Below, piece by piece: positions 29,267 to 39,813 of a stretch of 64,000 nt of DNA. The stretch is from contig NZ_FNSQ01000005.1 in the NCBI RefSeq assembly GCF_900105205.1, positions 1,178,001-1,242,000 of the forward strand, given 5' to 3'. The position numbers and the translations under genes were made by a program. The stretch comes from Microbacterium hydrocarbonoxydans (GTDB taxonomy: Bacteria; Actinomycetota; Actinomycetes; Actinomycetales; Microbacteriaceae). The notes beneath the pieces are model-generated. The model saw only the letters and a program-made list of their open reading frames with translations, made no database searches and was not told where the DNA came from. Each line of letters begins with the position of its first letter. Within the stretch, counting starts at the first letter, position 1.

Positions 29267-30808
29267 ATGTCTGAAGAGTTCTCCGTCGTCGTCGGCGATG
29301 CCCCCCTGAGCCACGCCGACGTCGTCGCCGTCGCCCGTCACGGCGGCCGCGTCGTGATCAGTCCCGCTGCCCTCGACCGCGTCGCCCAGACGCGTCACGT
29401 GATCGACGGCCTGGCAGCGGACCCGCATCCGCACTACGGGGTCTCCACCGGGTTCGGAGCGCTCGCCACCACGTTCATCGCTCCCGACCGCCGTCTGCAG
29501 CTGCAGGCGAGCCTTATCCGCTCGCATGCGGCAGGCACCGGGGCAGAGGTCGAGCGCGAGGTGGTGCGCGGGCTTCAGCTGCTGCGTCTGCAGACGCTGA
29601 CCTCGGGTCGCACCGGTGTGCGGCCGGTCGTCGTGGAGACCTACGCCGCGCTCCTCAACGCAGGCATCGTGCCGATCGTGCGGGAGTTCGGCTCTCTCGG
29701 CTGCTCCGGCGATCTCGCCCCGCTCGCGCACATCGCTCTCGCGGCCATGGGGGAAGGCGACGTCCGCGATGCGGAGGGCGACCTCATCGCAGCATCCGAT
29801 GCGCTGGCGGCCGCGGGCATCGAGCCCGTCACCCTGGTCGAGAAGGAGGGTCTCGCGCTCATCAACGGCACGGACGGGATGCTCGGGATGCTGGTGCTCG
29901 CCCTCCACGATCTCGAGGCGCTCCTTCTGACCGCCGACATGGCCGCCGCCATGTCCGTCGAGTCCCAGCTGGGCACGGCTGCTGTCTTCGCCGCGGATCT
30001 CATGGCGCTGCGTCCGCAGACGGGCCAGGGGGAGTCCGCCGCACACCTGCGCTCCTTCCTGCGGGACTCCCCGGTCGTGCACAGCCACAAGGGTCCGGAA
30101 GACGGACGTGTGCAGGACGCATACTCCCTCCGCTGCTCGCCCCAGGTGCACGGCACGGCGCGCGACACCATGGCCTACGCCTCGACCATCGCGGGTCGCG
30201 AGCTGGCGAGTGTGATCGACAACCCCGTGATCACGCTCGACGGGCGTATCGAATCGAACGGGAACTTCCACGGGGCTCCGGTGGCAGCGGTCCTCGACTT
30301 CCTCGCGATCTCCGTGGCGGACGTCGCCTCGATCTCGGAGCGTCGCACGGACCGTGCGCTCGATCCCGCGCGCAGCCACGGGCTGCCTCCCTTCCTCGCC
30401 GACGAGGTCGGGGTCGACTCCGGGCTCATGATCGCTCAGTACGCGGCGGCCGGGATCGTCTCCGAGCTGAAGCGCCTGGCCGTCCCTGCATCCGTCGACT
30501 CGATTCCCTCCTCGGCGATGCAGGAGGACCACGTCTCGATGGGCTGGGCCGCCGCGCGCAAGCTCCGCCGGGCGATCGACGGCCTCGGCCGCGTGCTCGC
30601 GATCGAGATCCTGACCGGCGCACGCGCCCTCGACCTGCGCGCGCCGCTGCAGGCGGGCCCTGCCACCGGCGCCGTCCGCGACCTGGTGCGCACGGTCGCC
30701 GCAGGCCCCGGCCCCGACCGCTTCCTCTCACCCGACATCGAGGCCGTGACCGCACTCGTGCAGTCCGGCACCATCGCCCGCATCGCAAAGGAGCACGCGA
30801 ATGACTGA
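29267..30808 (+). CDS. hutH: Histidine ammonia-lyase
   Basis: This 513-residue enzyme deaminates histidine to urocanate. The MIO prosthetic group arises from the triad Cys146-Ser147-Gly148 in [14 protein letters not shown]; many family members have Ala-Ser-Gly. Other family segments are [14 protein letters not shown] (about 57-70), [11 protein letters not shown] and [11 protein letters not shown]. It is the first gene of the operon, 52 nt from the divergent IclR gene. The stop overlaps hutU by 8 nt. Confidence 0.95.
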   Translation: MSEEFSVVVGDAPLSHADVVAVARHGGRVVISPAALDRVAQTRHVIDGLAADPHPHYGVSTGFGALATTFIAPDRRLQLQASLIRSHAAGTGAEVEREVVRGLQLLRLQTLTSGRTGVRPVVVETYAALLNAGIVPIVREFGSLGCSGDLAPLAHIALAAMGEGDVRDAEGDLIAASDALAAAGIEPVTLVEKEGLALINGTDGMLGMLVLALHDLEALLLTADMAAAMSVESQLGTAAVFAADLMALRPQTGQGESAAHLRSFLRDSPVVHSHKGPEDGRVQDAYSLRCSPQVHGTARDTMAYASTIAGRELASVIDNPVITLDGRIESNGNFHGAPVAAVLDFLAISVADVASISERRTDRALDPARSHGLPPFLADEVGVDSGLMIAQYAAAGIVSELKRLAVPASVDSIPSSAMQEDHVSMGWAAARKLRRAIDGLGRVLAIEILTGARALDLRAPLQAGPATGAVRDLVRTVAAGPGPDRFLSPDIEAVTALVQSGTIARIAKEHAND

Positions 30809-32465
30809 CACCACCCCCACCGGACCGCGCAGCGTTCGCGCCGCCCGGGGCAACCAGCGCACCGCGAAGAGCTGGGGCGCCGAGGCCGCCAAGCGGATGC
30901 TCATGAACAACCTCGACGCCGAGGTCGCCGAGCATCCGGAAGACCTGGTCGTATACGGCGGCACGGGCAAGGCGGCGCGCAGCTGGGAGGCGTATGACGC
31001 GATCATCCGCACGCTCGACGAGCTGGAGCCCGACGAGACCCTGCTGGTGCAGTCGGGCAAGCCCGTCGGCGTCTTCCGCACGCACGAGTGGGCACCCCGC
31101 GTCCTGATCGCCAACTCGAACCTCGTCGGGGACTGGGCGAACTGGCCGGAGTTCCGTCGCCTCGAAGAGCTCGGGCTCATCATGTACGGCCAGATGACGG
31201 CGGGCTCGTGGATCTACATCGGAACCCAGGGCATCCTGCAGGGGACGTACGAGACGTTCGCGGCGGTTGCGCGCTCGCTGGGGCGGGAATCGCTGCGAGG
31301 CACCCTGACCCTGACCGGCGGCGCCGGAGGGATGGGCGGTGCGCAGCCGCTCGCAGTGACGCTCAATGACGGCGTCGTACTCATCGTCGACGTCGATGAG
31401 TCCCGACTCTCGCGCCGGGTGGAGCACGGCTACCTCGACGAGTACACCACCGATCTCGACGCGGCCGTCGAGCGCGTCACCGCGGCGAAGGATGCCGGCG
31501 AGGCGCTCTCGGTCGGTGTGGTCGGCAATGCGGCCGAGGTGTTCCCCGAGCTGCTGCGCAGAGGAGTGCCCATCGACATCGTCACGGATCAGACGAGCGC
31601 GCACGACCCGCTGGCGTACCTTCCGGTCGGCATCTCCGTCTCAGAGTGGAAGGCCGCTGCGGAGCGCGACGCCGAGGACTTCACCCGGAGGTCCCGCGAG
31701 TCGATGGCCCGCCACGTCGAGGCGATGGTCGCGTTCCAGGATGCAGGGGCCGCCGTGTTCGACTATGGCAACTCGATCCGCGCCGAAGCGCAGCTCGGGG
31801 GCTACGACCGCGCGTTCGAGTTCCCCGGCTTCGTCCCTGCGTACATCCGCCCGCAGTTCGAGGAGGGCCGTGGACCCTTCCGCTGGGCCGCGCTCTCGGG
31901 CGACCCCGAGGACATCTACCGCACCGACCGCGCGATCGCCGAGCTGTTCCCCGAGGACAAGGCGCTGCACCGGTGGTTGGAGAAGGCCGGTGAGAAGGTG
32001 CACTTCGAGGGGCTGCCCGCTCGCATCTGCTGGCTCGGCTACAAAGAGCGCCACCTCGCCGGACTCAAGTTCAATGAGATGGTCGCCTCGGGCGAGCTGA
32101 CGGCGCCGATCGTGATCGGACGCGACCACCTCGACTCCGGTTCGGTCGCATCACCCTACCGCGAGACCGAGGCGATGAAGGACGGCTCGGATGCGATCGC
32201 CGACTGGCCGCTGCTCAACGCGCTGCTCAACACCGCCTCCGGAGCCTCCTGGGTGTCGCTGCACCACGGCGGCGGTGTCGGGATCGGGCGCTCGATCCAC
32301 GCCGGACAGGTGACCGTGGCCGACGGGTCCGCGCTCGCTGCCGAGAAGCTGGAGCGGGTGCTGACGAACGATCCTGGCACCGGGGTGATGCGACACGTCG
32401 ACGCCGGGTACGAGCACGCTCGCGACATCGCACGTGAGCGCGGCCTGAAGGTGCCGATGCTGTGA
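30801..32465 (+). CDS. hutU: Urocanate hydratase
   Basis: This 554-residue NAD-dependent enzyme converts urocanate to imidazolonepropionate. Family signatures include [20 protein letters not shown] (about residues 75-94), the dinucleotide-binding-like [16 protein letters not shown] (about 172-187), and [18 protein letters not shown] with the catalytic Cys. ATG 30801 overlaps the hutH end. Length is normal. Confidence 0.95.
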   Translation: MTDTTPTGPRSVRAARGNQRTAKSWGAEAAKRMLMNNLDAEVAEHPEDLVVYGGTGKAARSWEAYDAIIRTLDELEPDETLLVQSGKPVGVFRTHEWAPRVLIANSNLVGDWANWPEFRRLEELGLIMYGQMTAGSWIYIGTQGILQGTYETFAAVARSLGRESLRGTLTLTGGAGGMGGAQPLAVTLNDGVVLIVDVDESRLSRRVEHGYLDEYTTDLDAAVERVTAAKDAGEALSVGVVGNAAEVFPELLRRGVPIDIVTDQTSAHDPLAYLPVGISVSEWKAAAERDAEDFTRRSRESMARHVEAMVAFQDAGAAVFDYGNSIRAEAQLGGYDRAFEFPGFVPAYIRPQFEEGRGPFRWAALSGDPEDIYRTDRAIAELFPEDKALHRWLEKAGEKVHFEGLPARICWLGYKERHLAGLKFNEMVASGELTAPIVIGRDHLDSGSVASPYRETEAMKDGSDAIADWPLLNALLNTASGASWVSLHHGGGVGIGRSIHAGQVTVADGSALAAEKLERVLTNDPGTGVMRHVDAGYEHARDIARERGLKVPML

Positions 32466-33670
32466 GCACCACGCTGCTGACGAACATCGGCGAGCTGACG
32501 ACGAACGTCGTCGGTGACGACGGCGACCGCTCCGGAACGCTGCAGAGCGCTGCGGTGCTGATCGAGGACGAGCACATCGCCTGGGTCGGTGCGGCGGCGG
32601 ATGCGCCCGTCGCGGCCCAGGTCGTCGACGCCCTGGGCCGCGCGGTGATCCCCGGATTCGTTGACAGCCACAGTCACCTCGTGTTCGGCGGGGATCGTGC
32701 CGCGGAGTTCGAGGCGCGGATGGCCGGGCAGAAGTATGCCGCAGGCGGCATCCGCTCCACGGTCGCCGCCACGCGAGCCGCGAGCGACGACGACCTGCGA
32801 GCGCGGCTGCGGGGATTCATCTCGGAGATGAACGCCCAGGGCACGACGACGGTCGAGATCAAGAGCGGCTACGGACTGAGCGTCCAGGATGAGGAGCGTC
32901 TGGTCCGCCTCGCCGCCGAGGTCACGCCCGAGGTCACGTTCCTCGGGGCGCACGTGGTCCCCGCCGATTACGCGGATCGCGCCGACGAGTACGTCGAGCT
33001 CGTCACCGGACCGATGCTCGACGCGTGCGCGCCGCATTCGAAGTGGATCGACGTGTTCTGCGAGACCGGTGCGTTCACGGTGGAGCAGTCCCGTCGGGTG
33101 CTCGAGGCGGGGATCGCGAAGGGCTTGCGGCCCCGGGTGCACGCGAGCCAGCTCGGTCCGGGCGACGGAGTGCGGCTGGCCGTGGAGTTGGGCGCAGCCT
33201 CCGTCGACCATGGCACGTACCTGACCGATGAGGACATCGCCGCGCTCGCCGCATCCGACACCGTCCTCACACTGCTGCCCGGAGTGGAGTTCTCGACGCG
33301 GCAGCCGTATCCGGATGCTCGTCGGCTGATCGACGCGGGGGTGACGGTGGCGATCGCGTGCGACACCAATCCGGGCTCCAGCTTCACATCGTCGATGCCG
33401 TTCTGCATCGCCATCGCGGTGCGCGACATGGGGATGACCCCGGCCGAGGCCGTGTGGGCCGCGACCGCCGGCGGCGCCCGTGCACTGGGACGAGACGACA
33501 TCGGCATCATCGCGCCCGGTGCGCGCGCCGATCTCGTGCTGCTGGCGGCACCGACGCGCATCCATCTCGCCTATCGGCCGGGCGTCCCGCTCGTCGAGAA
33601 GGTCTGGAAGAACGGCACCGCGGTCTTCGCGGCGTCCGGAACGGAGGATCATGGCTCTCTCGCACGATGA
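32462..33670 (+). CDS. hutI: Imidazolonepropionase
   Basis: This 402-residue amidohydrolase-superfamily enzyme opens imidazolonepropionate to formimidoylglutamate. The metal-binding [10 protein letters not shown] motif is at about residues 70-79, [10 protein letters not shown] supplies the next ligand, and DTNPGSS near 300 carries the final catalytic Asp. A GTG start overlaps the hutU stop by four bases. The stop overlaps hutG by 20 nt. Confidence 0.94.
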   Translation: MSTTLLTNIGELTTNVVGDDGDRSGTLQSAAVLIEDEHIAWVGAAADAPVAAQVVDALGRAVIPGFVDSHSHLVFGGDRAAEFEARMAGQKYAAGGIRSTVAATRAASDDDLRARLRGFISEMNAQGTTTVEIKSGYGLSVQDEERLVRLAAEVTPEVTFLGAHVVPADYADRADEYVELVTGPMLDACAPHSKWIDVFCETGAFTVEQSRRVLEAGIAKGLRPRVHASQLGPGDGVRLAVELGAASVDHGTYLTDEDIAALAASDTVLTLLPGVEFSTRQPYPDARRLIDAGVTVAIACDTNPGSSFTSSMPFCIAIAVRDMGMTPAEAVWAATAGGARALGRDDIGIIAPGARADLVLLAAPTRIHLAYRPGVPLVEKVWKNGTAVFAASGTEDHGSLAR

Positions 33671-34556
33671 ACTCTGGCCGCGAGCCGGATCCTGGCCCGC
33701 GTTCGAGGCGGGAGACGACGCGGACGCCGTCCTGCTCGGTGTCCCGACCTGGCGCAGCTCACTGTCCCCGACGGGTGCACATGCCACTCCCGCCGCGATC
33801 CGCGAGGCTCTCACCCGGTACAGCGCGACTCTGATGGGCCCGCCCGTCGTCGATCTGGCCGAGACGCTGCGCATCCTGGATGCCGGAGACGTCATCGAGC
33901 CCGACGGCGAACGGGGCATCGCGGCGACCGTCGATCGGGTGCGAGGGCTCGCCGACACCGCCCGTCTCGTCATCGCCCTGGGAGGCGACAATGCGCTGAC
34001 CTATCCAGTGGCGCGCGGCGCCGGGGCGACGGGACTGATCACGATCGACGCCCACTTCGACCTCCGCGACGGCATCTCGAACGGCTCGCCGGTGCGCCGA
34101 CTCGTCGAGGATGCGCCGGAGGCCGAGCGCGTCGAGCCCACACGGATCGTGCAGATCGGCATCGCGGACTTCGCGAACTCGGCGGCCTACGCTGCACGGG
34201 CAGCCGACTGGGGCATCCGGGTGATCACCCTCGACGAGGTGCGCCGTCGTGGCATGGCCGACGTCGTCGCAGAGGCGACGAGCATCGCCGGCGCAGGTGC
34301 CGGAGCGCGCATCCATCTCGATGTCGACGTCGATGCGGCGGATCGGTCCGCGGCGCCCGGCTGCCCCGCGAGCGTCCCCGGCGGTCTCGCCGCGTGGGAG
34401 CTGCGCGCTCTCGTGCGGGGCATCACGGCAGACCTGCGCGTGGTCAGCGCCGACATCGCCGAGGTCGATGCGACCGCCGACACCGACGACATGCGCACGG
34501 TGCGCCTCGCCGCACTGTGCGTCCTGGAGATGCTCGCAGCACTCGCGACCCGGTGA
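33651..34556 (+). CDS. hutG: Formimidoylglutamase (arginase family)
   Basis: This 301-residue ureohydrolase-family enzyme splits N-formimidoylglutamate to glutamate and formamide, ending the hut pathway. The metal motifs are GGDNALTYP (about residues 107-115), DAHFDLRDG and LDVDVDAAD. In the first motif the usual Mn-binding His of GGDH is Asn. ATG 33651 follows ACGGAGGA by 4 nt and lies inside hutI, so translation is coupled. The presence of this gene and absence of hutF show the formamide-releasing route. Confidence 0.88.
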   Translation: MALSHDELWPRAGSWPAFEAGDDADAVLLGVPTWRSSLSPTGAHATPAAIREALTRYSATLMGPPVVDLAETLRILDAGDVIEPDGERGIAATVDRVRGLADTARLVIALGGDNALTYPVARGAGATGLITIDAHFDLRDGISNGSPVRRLVEDAPEAERVEPTRIVQIGIADFANSAAYAARAADWGIRVITLDEVRRRGMADVVAEATSIAGAGAGARIHLDVDVDAADRSAAPGCPASVPGGLAAWELRALVRGITADLRVVSADIAEVDATADTDDMRTVRLAALCVLEMLAALATR

Positions 34557-34596
34557 CCTCGCGACGACCCGCCCGCGATGTGCGATGCCGGTCAGA

Positions 34597-36474
34597 TCAC
34601 CCCAGGGCCTGCGCGCAGACCACGGCAGCAGCGGCGGACCATGCCTGGGGGCGACAGGCGGCGGGGTAGGGCACCGGTCTTCCGCCGTGCACGGCCGCAT
34701 CCCCGGAGTGCAGCTCGGGAACTCGGTACTCGAAGCCCTCGGCCACCTCGAGCAGCTGACGCGCGATCGACCGAGCCTGCTCCCCGAGTCCCGCTCGGAG
34801 CATCCCGTGCACGGCGATCGCGGTGTCATGCGTCCAGACGCTGCCGCAGTGGTAACTCAGCGGCCAGTAGCCCTGAGCGCCTGTGGACAGGGTGCGGATA
34901 CCGTAGCCGCTCGACATCGTGGGATCTGTGAGCAGGGTGGCGCAGAGCCGCTCCTCGTCCGCATCGAGCAGGCCGGTGCCGATCAGATGCCCGATGTTGC
35001 TCGTGAGAGAGTCGACGGGGTTGCCCGCGGCGTCCAGCGCCACAGCGGGATAGCGGCCCTCATCTGTCGTGACCCAGAACGAGGCGCGGAAGCGGTCGCG
35101 CAGATCAGCGGCCCAACTCCGCAGCGCCTCGCCGCCCGGCTCTCCGAGCTCGTCGAGGAGTGCGGCGCCGCGCACCGCAGCCTCGTGAGCGTACGCCTGC
35201 ACCTCGCTGAGAGCGATCGGGCCCTCCGCGAGACGGCCGTCCCGCCACTGGATGGAATCGCCGGAGTCCTTCCATCCCTGGTTCGCGAGTCCGTGTCCTG
35301 ACTCATCGACGTAGTCGATGAATCCGCTTCCGGATGCCGGGCCATGGACGACCGTCCACTCGAGCGCGGAGCGCAGCGCGGGAAGCAGCTCCTCCACCTC
35401 TTCGCGGGGCATCCCCGCATCGTGGGCGTCGGCCAGCAGGCATACCCACAGCGGCGTCGCGTCGACCGTCCCGTAGTACAGAGGCGGGAGGTGCACGCCC
35501 TCCTTGGGCAGTGTCAGGGCGCCGCTGCGCAGCTCATGGAGGATCTTGCCCGGCGCTTCCGCCGTCGCAGGGTCCGTCGTCGTGCCCTGCAGGCGGGCCA
35601 GGACCCGGAGGGTGGATCCCGCCATCGACGGGTCCGCAGCGAGAGCGAGGCGGGCCGCCCAGATCGAGTCACGACCGAAGAGGGTGAAGAACCACGGCGC
35701 CCCCGCGGCGTAGAAGGCGTCGTCCGGACGATCCGGCAGGGAGAGGCGGAGCGCAGCGAGGTCGGCCGTCGCGCGCTCGATCCACCGAGCGACCCGCGGA
35801 TCGTCGGTCTCAGGATGCGTCGACGTCGTCGACGGTCGCGCGGCAGCGACCACGAGCGTGGGGTCGTGCAGATCGACGGACCAGGCCGCCTCGACGCGGC
35901 CTCGCGGTGGCACCTCGAGCTCCCAGCGGACGACGAGGTCGTCTCCGTCCGTCGCGGTGGCGGCCTCTGCCGCGATCAGCGAGAAGGAGGCATCCGTGCT
36001 GCCCGCGCGTGCTCCGTCCCACTCCCACACGGCGGGCGCGGCGTCCCCGGCCTTGACGGCCTGCATCGGGGCGAAGTCGGGACGCAGGCGCACCTCGACG
36101 CCGACGCGCACGGCGCGATCGAGGTGACTGCTCACCACCAGGCGCTCGCCGAATCGCCCGGCGCTCACGGTCCGCTCCCGGTCCAGACGCACGCGCGGAT
36201 CAGCCGAGTCGTCGTCGAGTCCCCGCAGGACGTCCGTGAAGATCACCCGCTGCGGGGTGGGCGAGGAGCATCCGATCGATTCGAGTTCCGTGCCCGCTAT
36301 CGAGAGCTCCACCGCGCTGATGTGGCGCAGGTCGCCGTGGTAGATGCCGTGGATCGGTGCGGTACCGATCCGTCCGGCGGCATCCGACCACACCTGAGTC
36401 GGCGCCTCGAGCACGATCACGGCGTCGTCCAGCAGGGGCTGCAGAGCGGGGCGGGTGGGGGGAGTGGGGGTCAT
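34597..36474 (-). CDS. Glycogen-debranching-type glycosidase (GDE N-bis / six-hairpin)
   Basis: This 625-residue protein resembles amylo-alpha-1,6-glucosidase-type proteins. An N-terminal beta domain contains IYHGDLRHISAVELSIAG (about residues 43-60) and the DRERTVSAGRFGERLVV segment. A C-terminal helical barrel contains GAPWFFTLFGRDSIWAAR, GYIDYVDESGHGLANQGWKDSGDS-like acidic residues, and HDTAIAVHGMLRAG. No signal peptide is seen, so it should act in the cytosol on imported oligosaccharide. The start ATG overlaps the permease stop (36471-36474), tying it to the transporter. The exact linkage cleaved is unknown. Confidence 0.8.
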   Translation of the reverse strand: MTPTPPTRPALQPLLDDAVIVLEAPTQVWSDAAGRIGTAPIHGIYHGDLRHISAVELSIAGTELESIGCSSPTPQRVIFTDVLRGLDDDSADPRVRLDRERTVSAGRFGERLVVSSHLDRAVRVGVEVRLRPDFAPMQAVKAGDAAPAVWEWDGARAGSTDASFSLIAAEAATATDGDDLVVRWELEVPPRGRVEAAWSVDLHDPTLVVAAARPSTTSTHPETDDPRVARWIERATADLAALRLSLPDRPDDAFYAAGAPWFFTLFGRDSIWAARLALAADPSMAGSTLRVLARLQGTTTDPATAEAPGKILHELRSGALTLPKEGVHLPPLYYGTVDATPLWVCLLADAHDAGMPREEVEELLPALRSALEWTVVHGPASGSGFIDYVDESGHGLANQGWKDSGDSIQWRDGRLAEGPIALSEVQAYAHEAAVRGAALLDELGEPGGEALRSWAADLRDRFRASFWVTTDEGRYPAVALDAAGNPVDSLTSNIGHLIGTGLLDADEERLCATLLTDPTMSSGYGIRTLSTGAQGYWPLSYHCGSVWTHDTAIAVHGMLRAGLGEQARSIARQLLEVAEGFEYRVPELHSGDAAVHGGRPVPYPAACRPQAWSAAAAVVCAQALG

Positions 36475-37310
36475 TCCTTGACGGCTCCTTCGGTGGAGTT
36501 CATGATGCGGCGCTGGAAGACGAAGAACATCACGGCGACGGGGATCGTCATGATGAGCGCGGCCGCCAGCTTGAGCGGATACTGCGTCCCCTGGCTGAGC
36601 TGTCCGCTCGCGAGGGAGGCGACGCCCTTGGTCAGGGTGGTGAGAGCGGGATCGTTGGTCGACACGATGAAGTGGCTCAGCTCGTTCCACGAGCCCTGGA
36701 ACGACAGGATCACGATCGTCACGAGAGCCGGCGTCGCCATAGGGAGCACGACCGACCAGAACAGGCGGAACGTGCCGGCACCGTCGATCCGAGCCTGCTC
36801 CTCGACCGACACGGGGATCGATTCGAAGAAGTTCTTCATGATGAACACGCCGGCGGCATCCACGAGCAGCGGCAGGATCATCCCCGCGTACGAGTTGAAC
36901 ATGCCGAGCTGGTTGATCACGAGGAACTTGGGGATGAGGAGCACCACGGTCGGCACCGACATGACCGCGACCAGCGCCGCGAAGACCACGCCCCGACCGC
37001 GGAAGTGCAGGCGGGCCAGTGCGTAGCCGGCGAGCGAGTTGAAGAACACCCGCCCGGCGGTCACGACGATCGTCACGATCGCACTGTTGACGAACCATGA
37101 GGGGAAGTCGCTGCGGGCGAAGAGCCGCTCGTAGGCCGCGAACGTCCACACCTCGGGCACGAGGGAGATGCCGCTGGACGCGGCGTCCTCGTCGGTCTTG
37201 AAGCTCGTGGCGATCTGCACGAGGAACGGGTAGATGTAGACGATCGCGAGTCCGATCAGCACGGCATAGAGCACGATCTGCCAGGTGAGCTGCGTGCGCG
37301 AGAGTCTCAC
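36471..37310 (-). CDS. Sugar ABC transporter permease (MalG-like)
   Basis: This 279-residue permease has six predicted helices and the ABC-coupling EAA loop around ESIPVSVEEQARIDGAGTFR (about residues 167-186), matching the MalG class. Its GTG start overlaps the stop of the MalF-like gene (GTGA). It ends in A-V-K-E just before the glycosidase start. No ATPase gene is nearby, so a shared MsiK-type ATPase elsewhere is likely. Confidence 0.9.
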   Translation of the reverse strand: MRLSRTQLTWQIVLYAVLIGLAIVYIYPFLVQIATSFKTDEDAASSGISLVPEVWTFAAYERLFARSDFPSWFVNSAIVTIVVTAGRVFFNSLAGYALARLHFRGRGVVFAALVAVMSVPTVVLLIPKFLVINQLGMFNSYAGMILPLLVDAAGVFIMKNFFESIPVSVEEQARIDGAGTFRLFWSVVLPMATPALVTIVILSFQGSWNELSHFIVSTNDPALTTLTKGVASLASGQLSQGTQYPLKLAAALIMTIPVAVMFFVFQRRIMNSTEGAVKE

Positions 37311-38401
37311 GAGACGCCTCCCTTCGCGGTGGTCTCGTAGGCGCGGATGCGGCGCCGTGACACCGGCCGGTCACGCAGCACCCAGCGCTGCAGCAGGGTG
37401 AAGACGACGATGATGACGAAGAGGATGAAGGCGATCGCGGCGCCCTGACCCCATTCCTGGTTCGAGAACGCGGTCTGGTACGACAGGTAGGCCGGGGTCA
37501 GCGTCGTCTTGCTCGGGGCGCCCCGCGTGCCGGTGTAGATCTGATCGAAGACCTGCCAGCAGCCGATCAGGCCGAGGGTCAGGACCGTGAAGAGAGTGGG
37601 CCGCAGCTGGGGGAGGGTGACCCTCCAGAACCGCTGCCAGCCGTTCGCGCCGTCCATCATCGCGGCCTCGTCGACGTCGCCGCCGAGGTTCTGGAGGCCC
37701 GCGAGGAACAGGAGCATGAAGGTACCGGATGTCGTGAAGATCGCCATCAGGATGTACGCGCTCATGGCGATCGACGGGCCGGCGAGCCACTCCCACCACG
37801 ACACGCCGAGCATGCCGCCCTGGGTGAGCGCCGCGGGGCCGGAGTCCACTCCGACGCCGCCGAGCACGAGGTGAAGGACGCCCCGCGGATCGTTGAACCA
37901 GTTGGGTCCGTTGATCCCGAACCACGACAGCACGCCGTTGACGGCGCCGCTCGCGGAGAACAGGAAGAGCCACAGCACGGTGATCGCGACGGAGCTGGTG
38001 ACCGACGGGAAGTAGTACGCCGTACGGAAGAATCCGCGGCCGCGGAGCACGGCCCTGTTCACGAGGATCGCGAGGAAGAGGGCGAGTGCGGTCTGCAGCG
38101 GTACCACCAGCAGCACGTACCAGGCGTTGTTGCGCAACGCGGTGCCGAAGTCCTTGGTGGCCAGTCCGCCATCGACGAGGACGGCGGAGAAGTTGTCCGC
38201 TCCCACGTAGGAGACGGATCCCGACAGGGGGCTGCCTCGGCCTCCCCAGTCCGAGACGCTCACCCAGAGGGCCATCAGGACCGGGACGAGGAGGAACACG
38301 CCGAGGATCGCGATCACCGGTCCGGTGAACAGCCACCCGGCAGCGGCCTCGCCGCGGCGGAGCCCGGAGGCCCCGCCGCGACGACGCCCGGTGCGCGTCA
38401 T
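37307..38401 (-). CDS. Sugar ABC transporter permease (MalF-like)
   Basis: This 364-residue permease has an N-terminal basic tail (RTGRRRGGASGLRRGEA) followed by six helices. The EAA loop reads QNLGGDVDEAAMMDGANGWQRFW near residue 250. ATG 38401 is chosen as the start, 8 nt after the binding-protein stop; a GTG two codons earlier is possible. It pairs with the MalG-like protein. Confidence 0.88.
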   Translation of the reverse strand: MTRTGRRRGGASGLRRGEAAAGWLFTGPVIAILGVFLLVPVLMALWVSVSDWGGRGSPLSGSVSYVGADNFSAVLVDGGLATKDFGTALRNNAWYVLLVVPLQTALALFLAILVNRAVLRGRGFFRTAYYFPSVTSSVAITVLWLFLFSASGAVNGVLSWFGINGPNWFNDPRGVLHLVLGGVGVDSGPAALTQGGMLGVSWWEWLAGPSIAMSAYILMAIFTTSGTFMLLFLAGLQNLGGDVDEAAMMDGANGWQRFWRVTLPQLRPTLFTVLTLGLIGCWQVFDQIYTGTRGAPSKTTLTPAYLSYQTAFSNQEWGQGAAIAFILFVIIVVFTLLQRWVLRDRPVSRRRIRAYETTAKGGVS

Positions 38402-38409
38402 CGTCACGG

Positions 38410-39660
38410 CTACTCGACGATCGCTTCGAGGTTCGACTGGACGGAGCCGAGGATGTCGGCGGGCTCCGCGGTCTTCAGCGATTCGAGCTGCGCGTTGAAG
38501 TCGGCGATCACGTCTGCGGCACCGTCCTGGTTCGGCGGGAACTGCGCGTAGTCGGCGCCGGCGAGGAAGGGAGCCAGCGCGGCATTGTCGGTGGTCCAGG
38601 CGTCGGCTGCCGACTTGATCGAGGGCATCGGGCCGAAGGCCTTCGAGAAGGCGAGCTGGCTGTCGGCGCTGGTGAGGTACTCGACGAGATCGAGGGCCGC
38701 CTGCTGGTTGGGGCTGTCGGCTGCCATGCCCCAGCAGTTCGTGAACTGCAGCGTGCCCTGACCTGCGGGCCCGGCCGGCAGCTCGGCGACCGTGTAGTCG
38801 ATCGAACTGAAGTCGTTCGCGAGAGCTCCGGTGATCCAGTTGCCCTCGATCACCATCGCGGCCGCGCCCTTGCCGAGCGCCTCGCCGCCCCATCCGGCTC
38901 CGACGTCCTTCGCGTAGGCGAACGTCCCGTCGGCGAGGTGCGACTTCACGTACTCGAGGGCCTCGACGTTCGCCTCTTCGTCGGCGATCGCCTTCCCGTC
39001 CGCGACGAGACCGCCGCCGGCCTGTGCCATGAATGTGCCGACCCGCTGGAACTCGGCTCCGAAGGCGAGGCCCGCGTGATCCGCGGTGGTCAGCTTCTTC
39101 GCCACGGCCGCGAGGTCGTCCCAGCTCTGCGGGAGGTCGGCGTCGGTGAGACCGGCATCTGCCCACATCTGAGAGTTGATCACGAGCGCCAGGCTCGAGA
39201 AGTCCTTGGGCGCGCAGTAGAACGTGTCGTCGATGGTGAAGTTCTCCACGAGCGAGGGGTAGAAGTCGTCCTTGTTGCTCAGCTCGTCGCCGTACGCCTG
39301 CAGCGAGCCGTTCGACGCGAACCCCGCGATCTGGTCGGTCGAGAGGTAGAAGAGGTCGGCGGGCTCGCCGGCGGCGAATCCCTGGGAGAGCTCCTGTGCG
39401 AGGTCGCTGGCCACCTGCAGCGAGACCTTCGTCCCCGACTCCTCGGACCAGGCGTCGAGCGCCTCCTGCACGGCCGCGGTCTCGGCATCGCCGGACGAGC
39501 CGATCAGGACGGTGAGGTCGTCATCCGAGGAAGTGAGCTCCGAGGACTCGGTCGGCGCCTCATCGCCGGCGAATCCCGATCCGCAGCCCGTGAGCACGAG
39601 CGTGCTGGTGAGGAGCACCGCTCCGGTGCCGAGGACGGTGCGTGTGATGTGCCGTGTCAT
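38410..39660 (-). CDS. Sugar-binding lipoprotein of the ABC importer
   Basis: This 416-residue extracellular solute-binding protein (family 1) has the lipoprotein signal TLVLTGCGSGF (lipobox Leu-Thr-Gly-Cys around residue 26). The mature part has ALDAWSEESGTKVSLQVAS and GKGAAAMVIEGNWITG, typical of maltose/oligosaccharide binders. The nearby glycosidase suggests a glucan or other oligosaccharide ligand, but the ligand cannot be read from the sequence. It is the promoter-proximal gene of the operon and has a good AGGAGAG ribosome binding site. Confidence 0.9.
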   Translation of the reverse strand: MTRHITRTVLGTGAVLLTSTLVLTGCGSGFAGDEAPTESSELTSSDDDLTVLIGSSGDAETAAVQEALDAWSEESGTKVSLQVASDLAQELSQGFAAGEPADLFYLSTDQIAGFASNGSLQAYGDELSNKDDFYPSLVENFTIDDTFYCAPKDFSSLALVINSQMWADAGLTDADLPQSWDDLAAVAKKLTTADHAGLAFGAEFQRVGTFMAQAGGGLVADGKAIADEEANVEALEYVKSHLADGTFAYAKDVGAGWGGEALGKGAAAMVIEGNWITGALANDFSSIDYTVAELPAGPAGQGTLQFTNCWGMAADSPNQQAALDLVEYLTSADSQLAFSKAFGPMPSIKSAADAWTTDNAALAPFLAGADYAQFPPNQDGAADVIADFNAQLESLKTAEPADILGSVQSNLEAIVE

Positions 39661-39730
39661 GGTCTCTCTCCTTTGATGAGTCATTGCGGGCGTCGGCCGG
39701 AACGGGTGTCCGGGATGCATCCGGCGGTAA

Positions 39731-39744
39731 TTTGAACGATCAAA
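39731..39744. promoter_or_regulatory. LacI-family operator
   Basis: TTTGA-ACGA-TCAAA is an inverted repeat in the 153-nt gap between the binding-protein gene and the divergent LacI gene. The TTGAAC part (39732-39737) with TAGGCT at 39757-39762 could be the lacI promoter, so the repressor would cover its own -35 box as well as the sugar operon's promoter. Confidence 0.65.
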
Positions 39745-39813
39745 CTCTGCGTGGAATAGGCTAGGGGCGCAGGCGCGAATGTGTCAAGAGCGCCGGGGAG
39801 ACGAGGAGGACTG

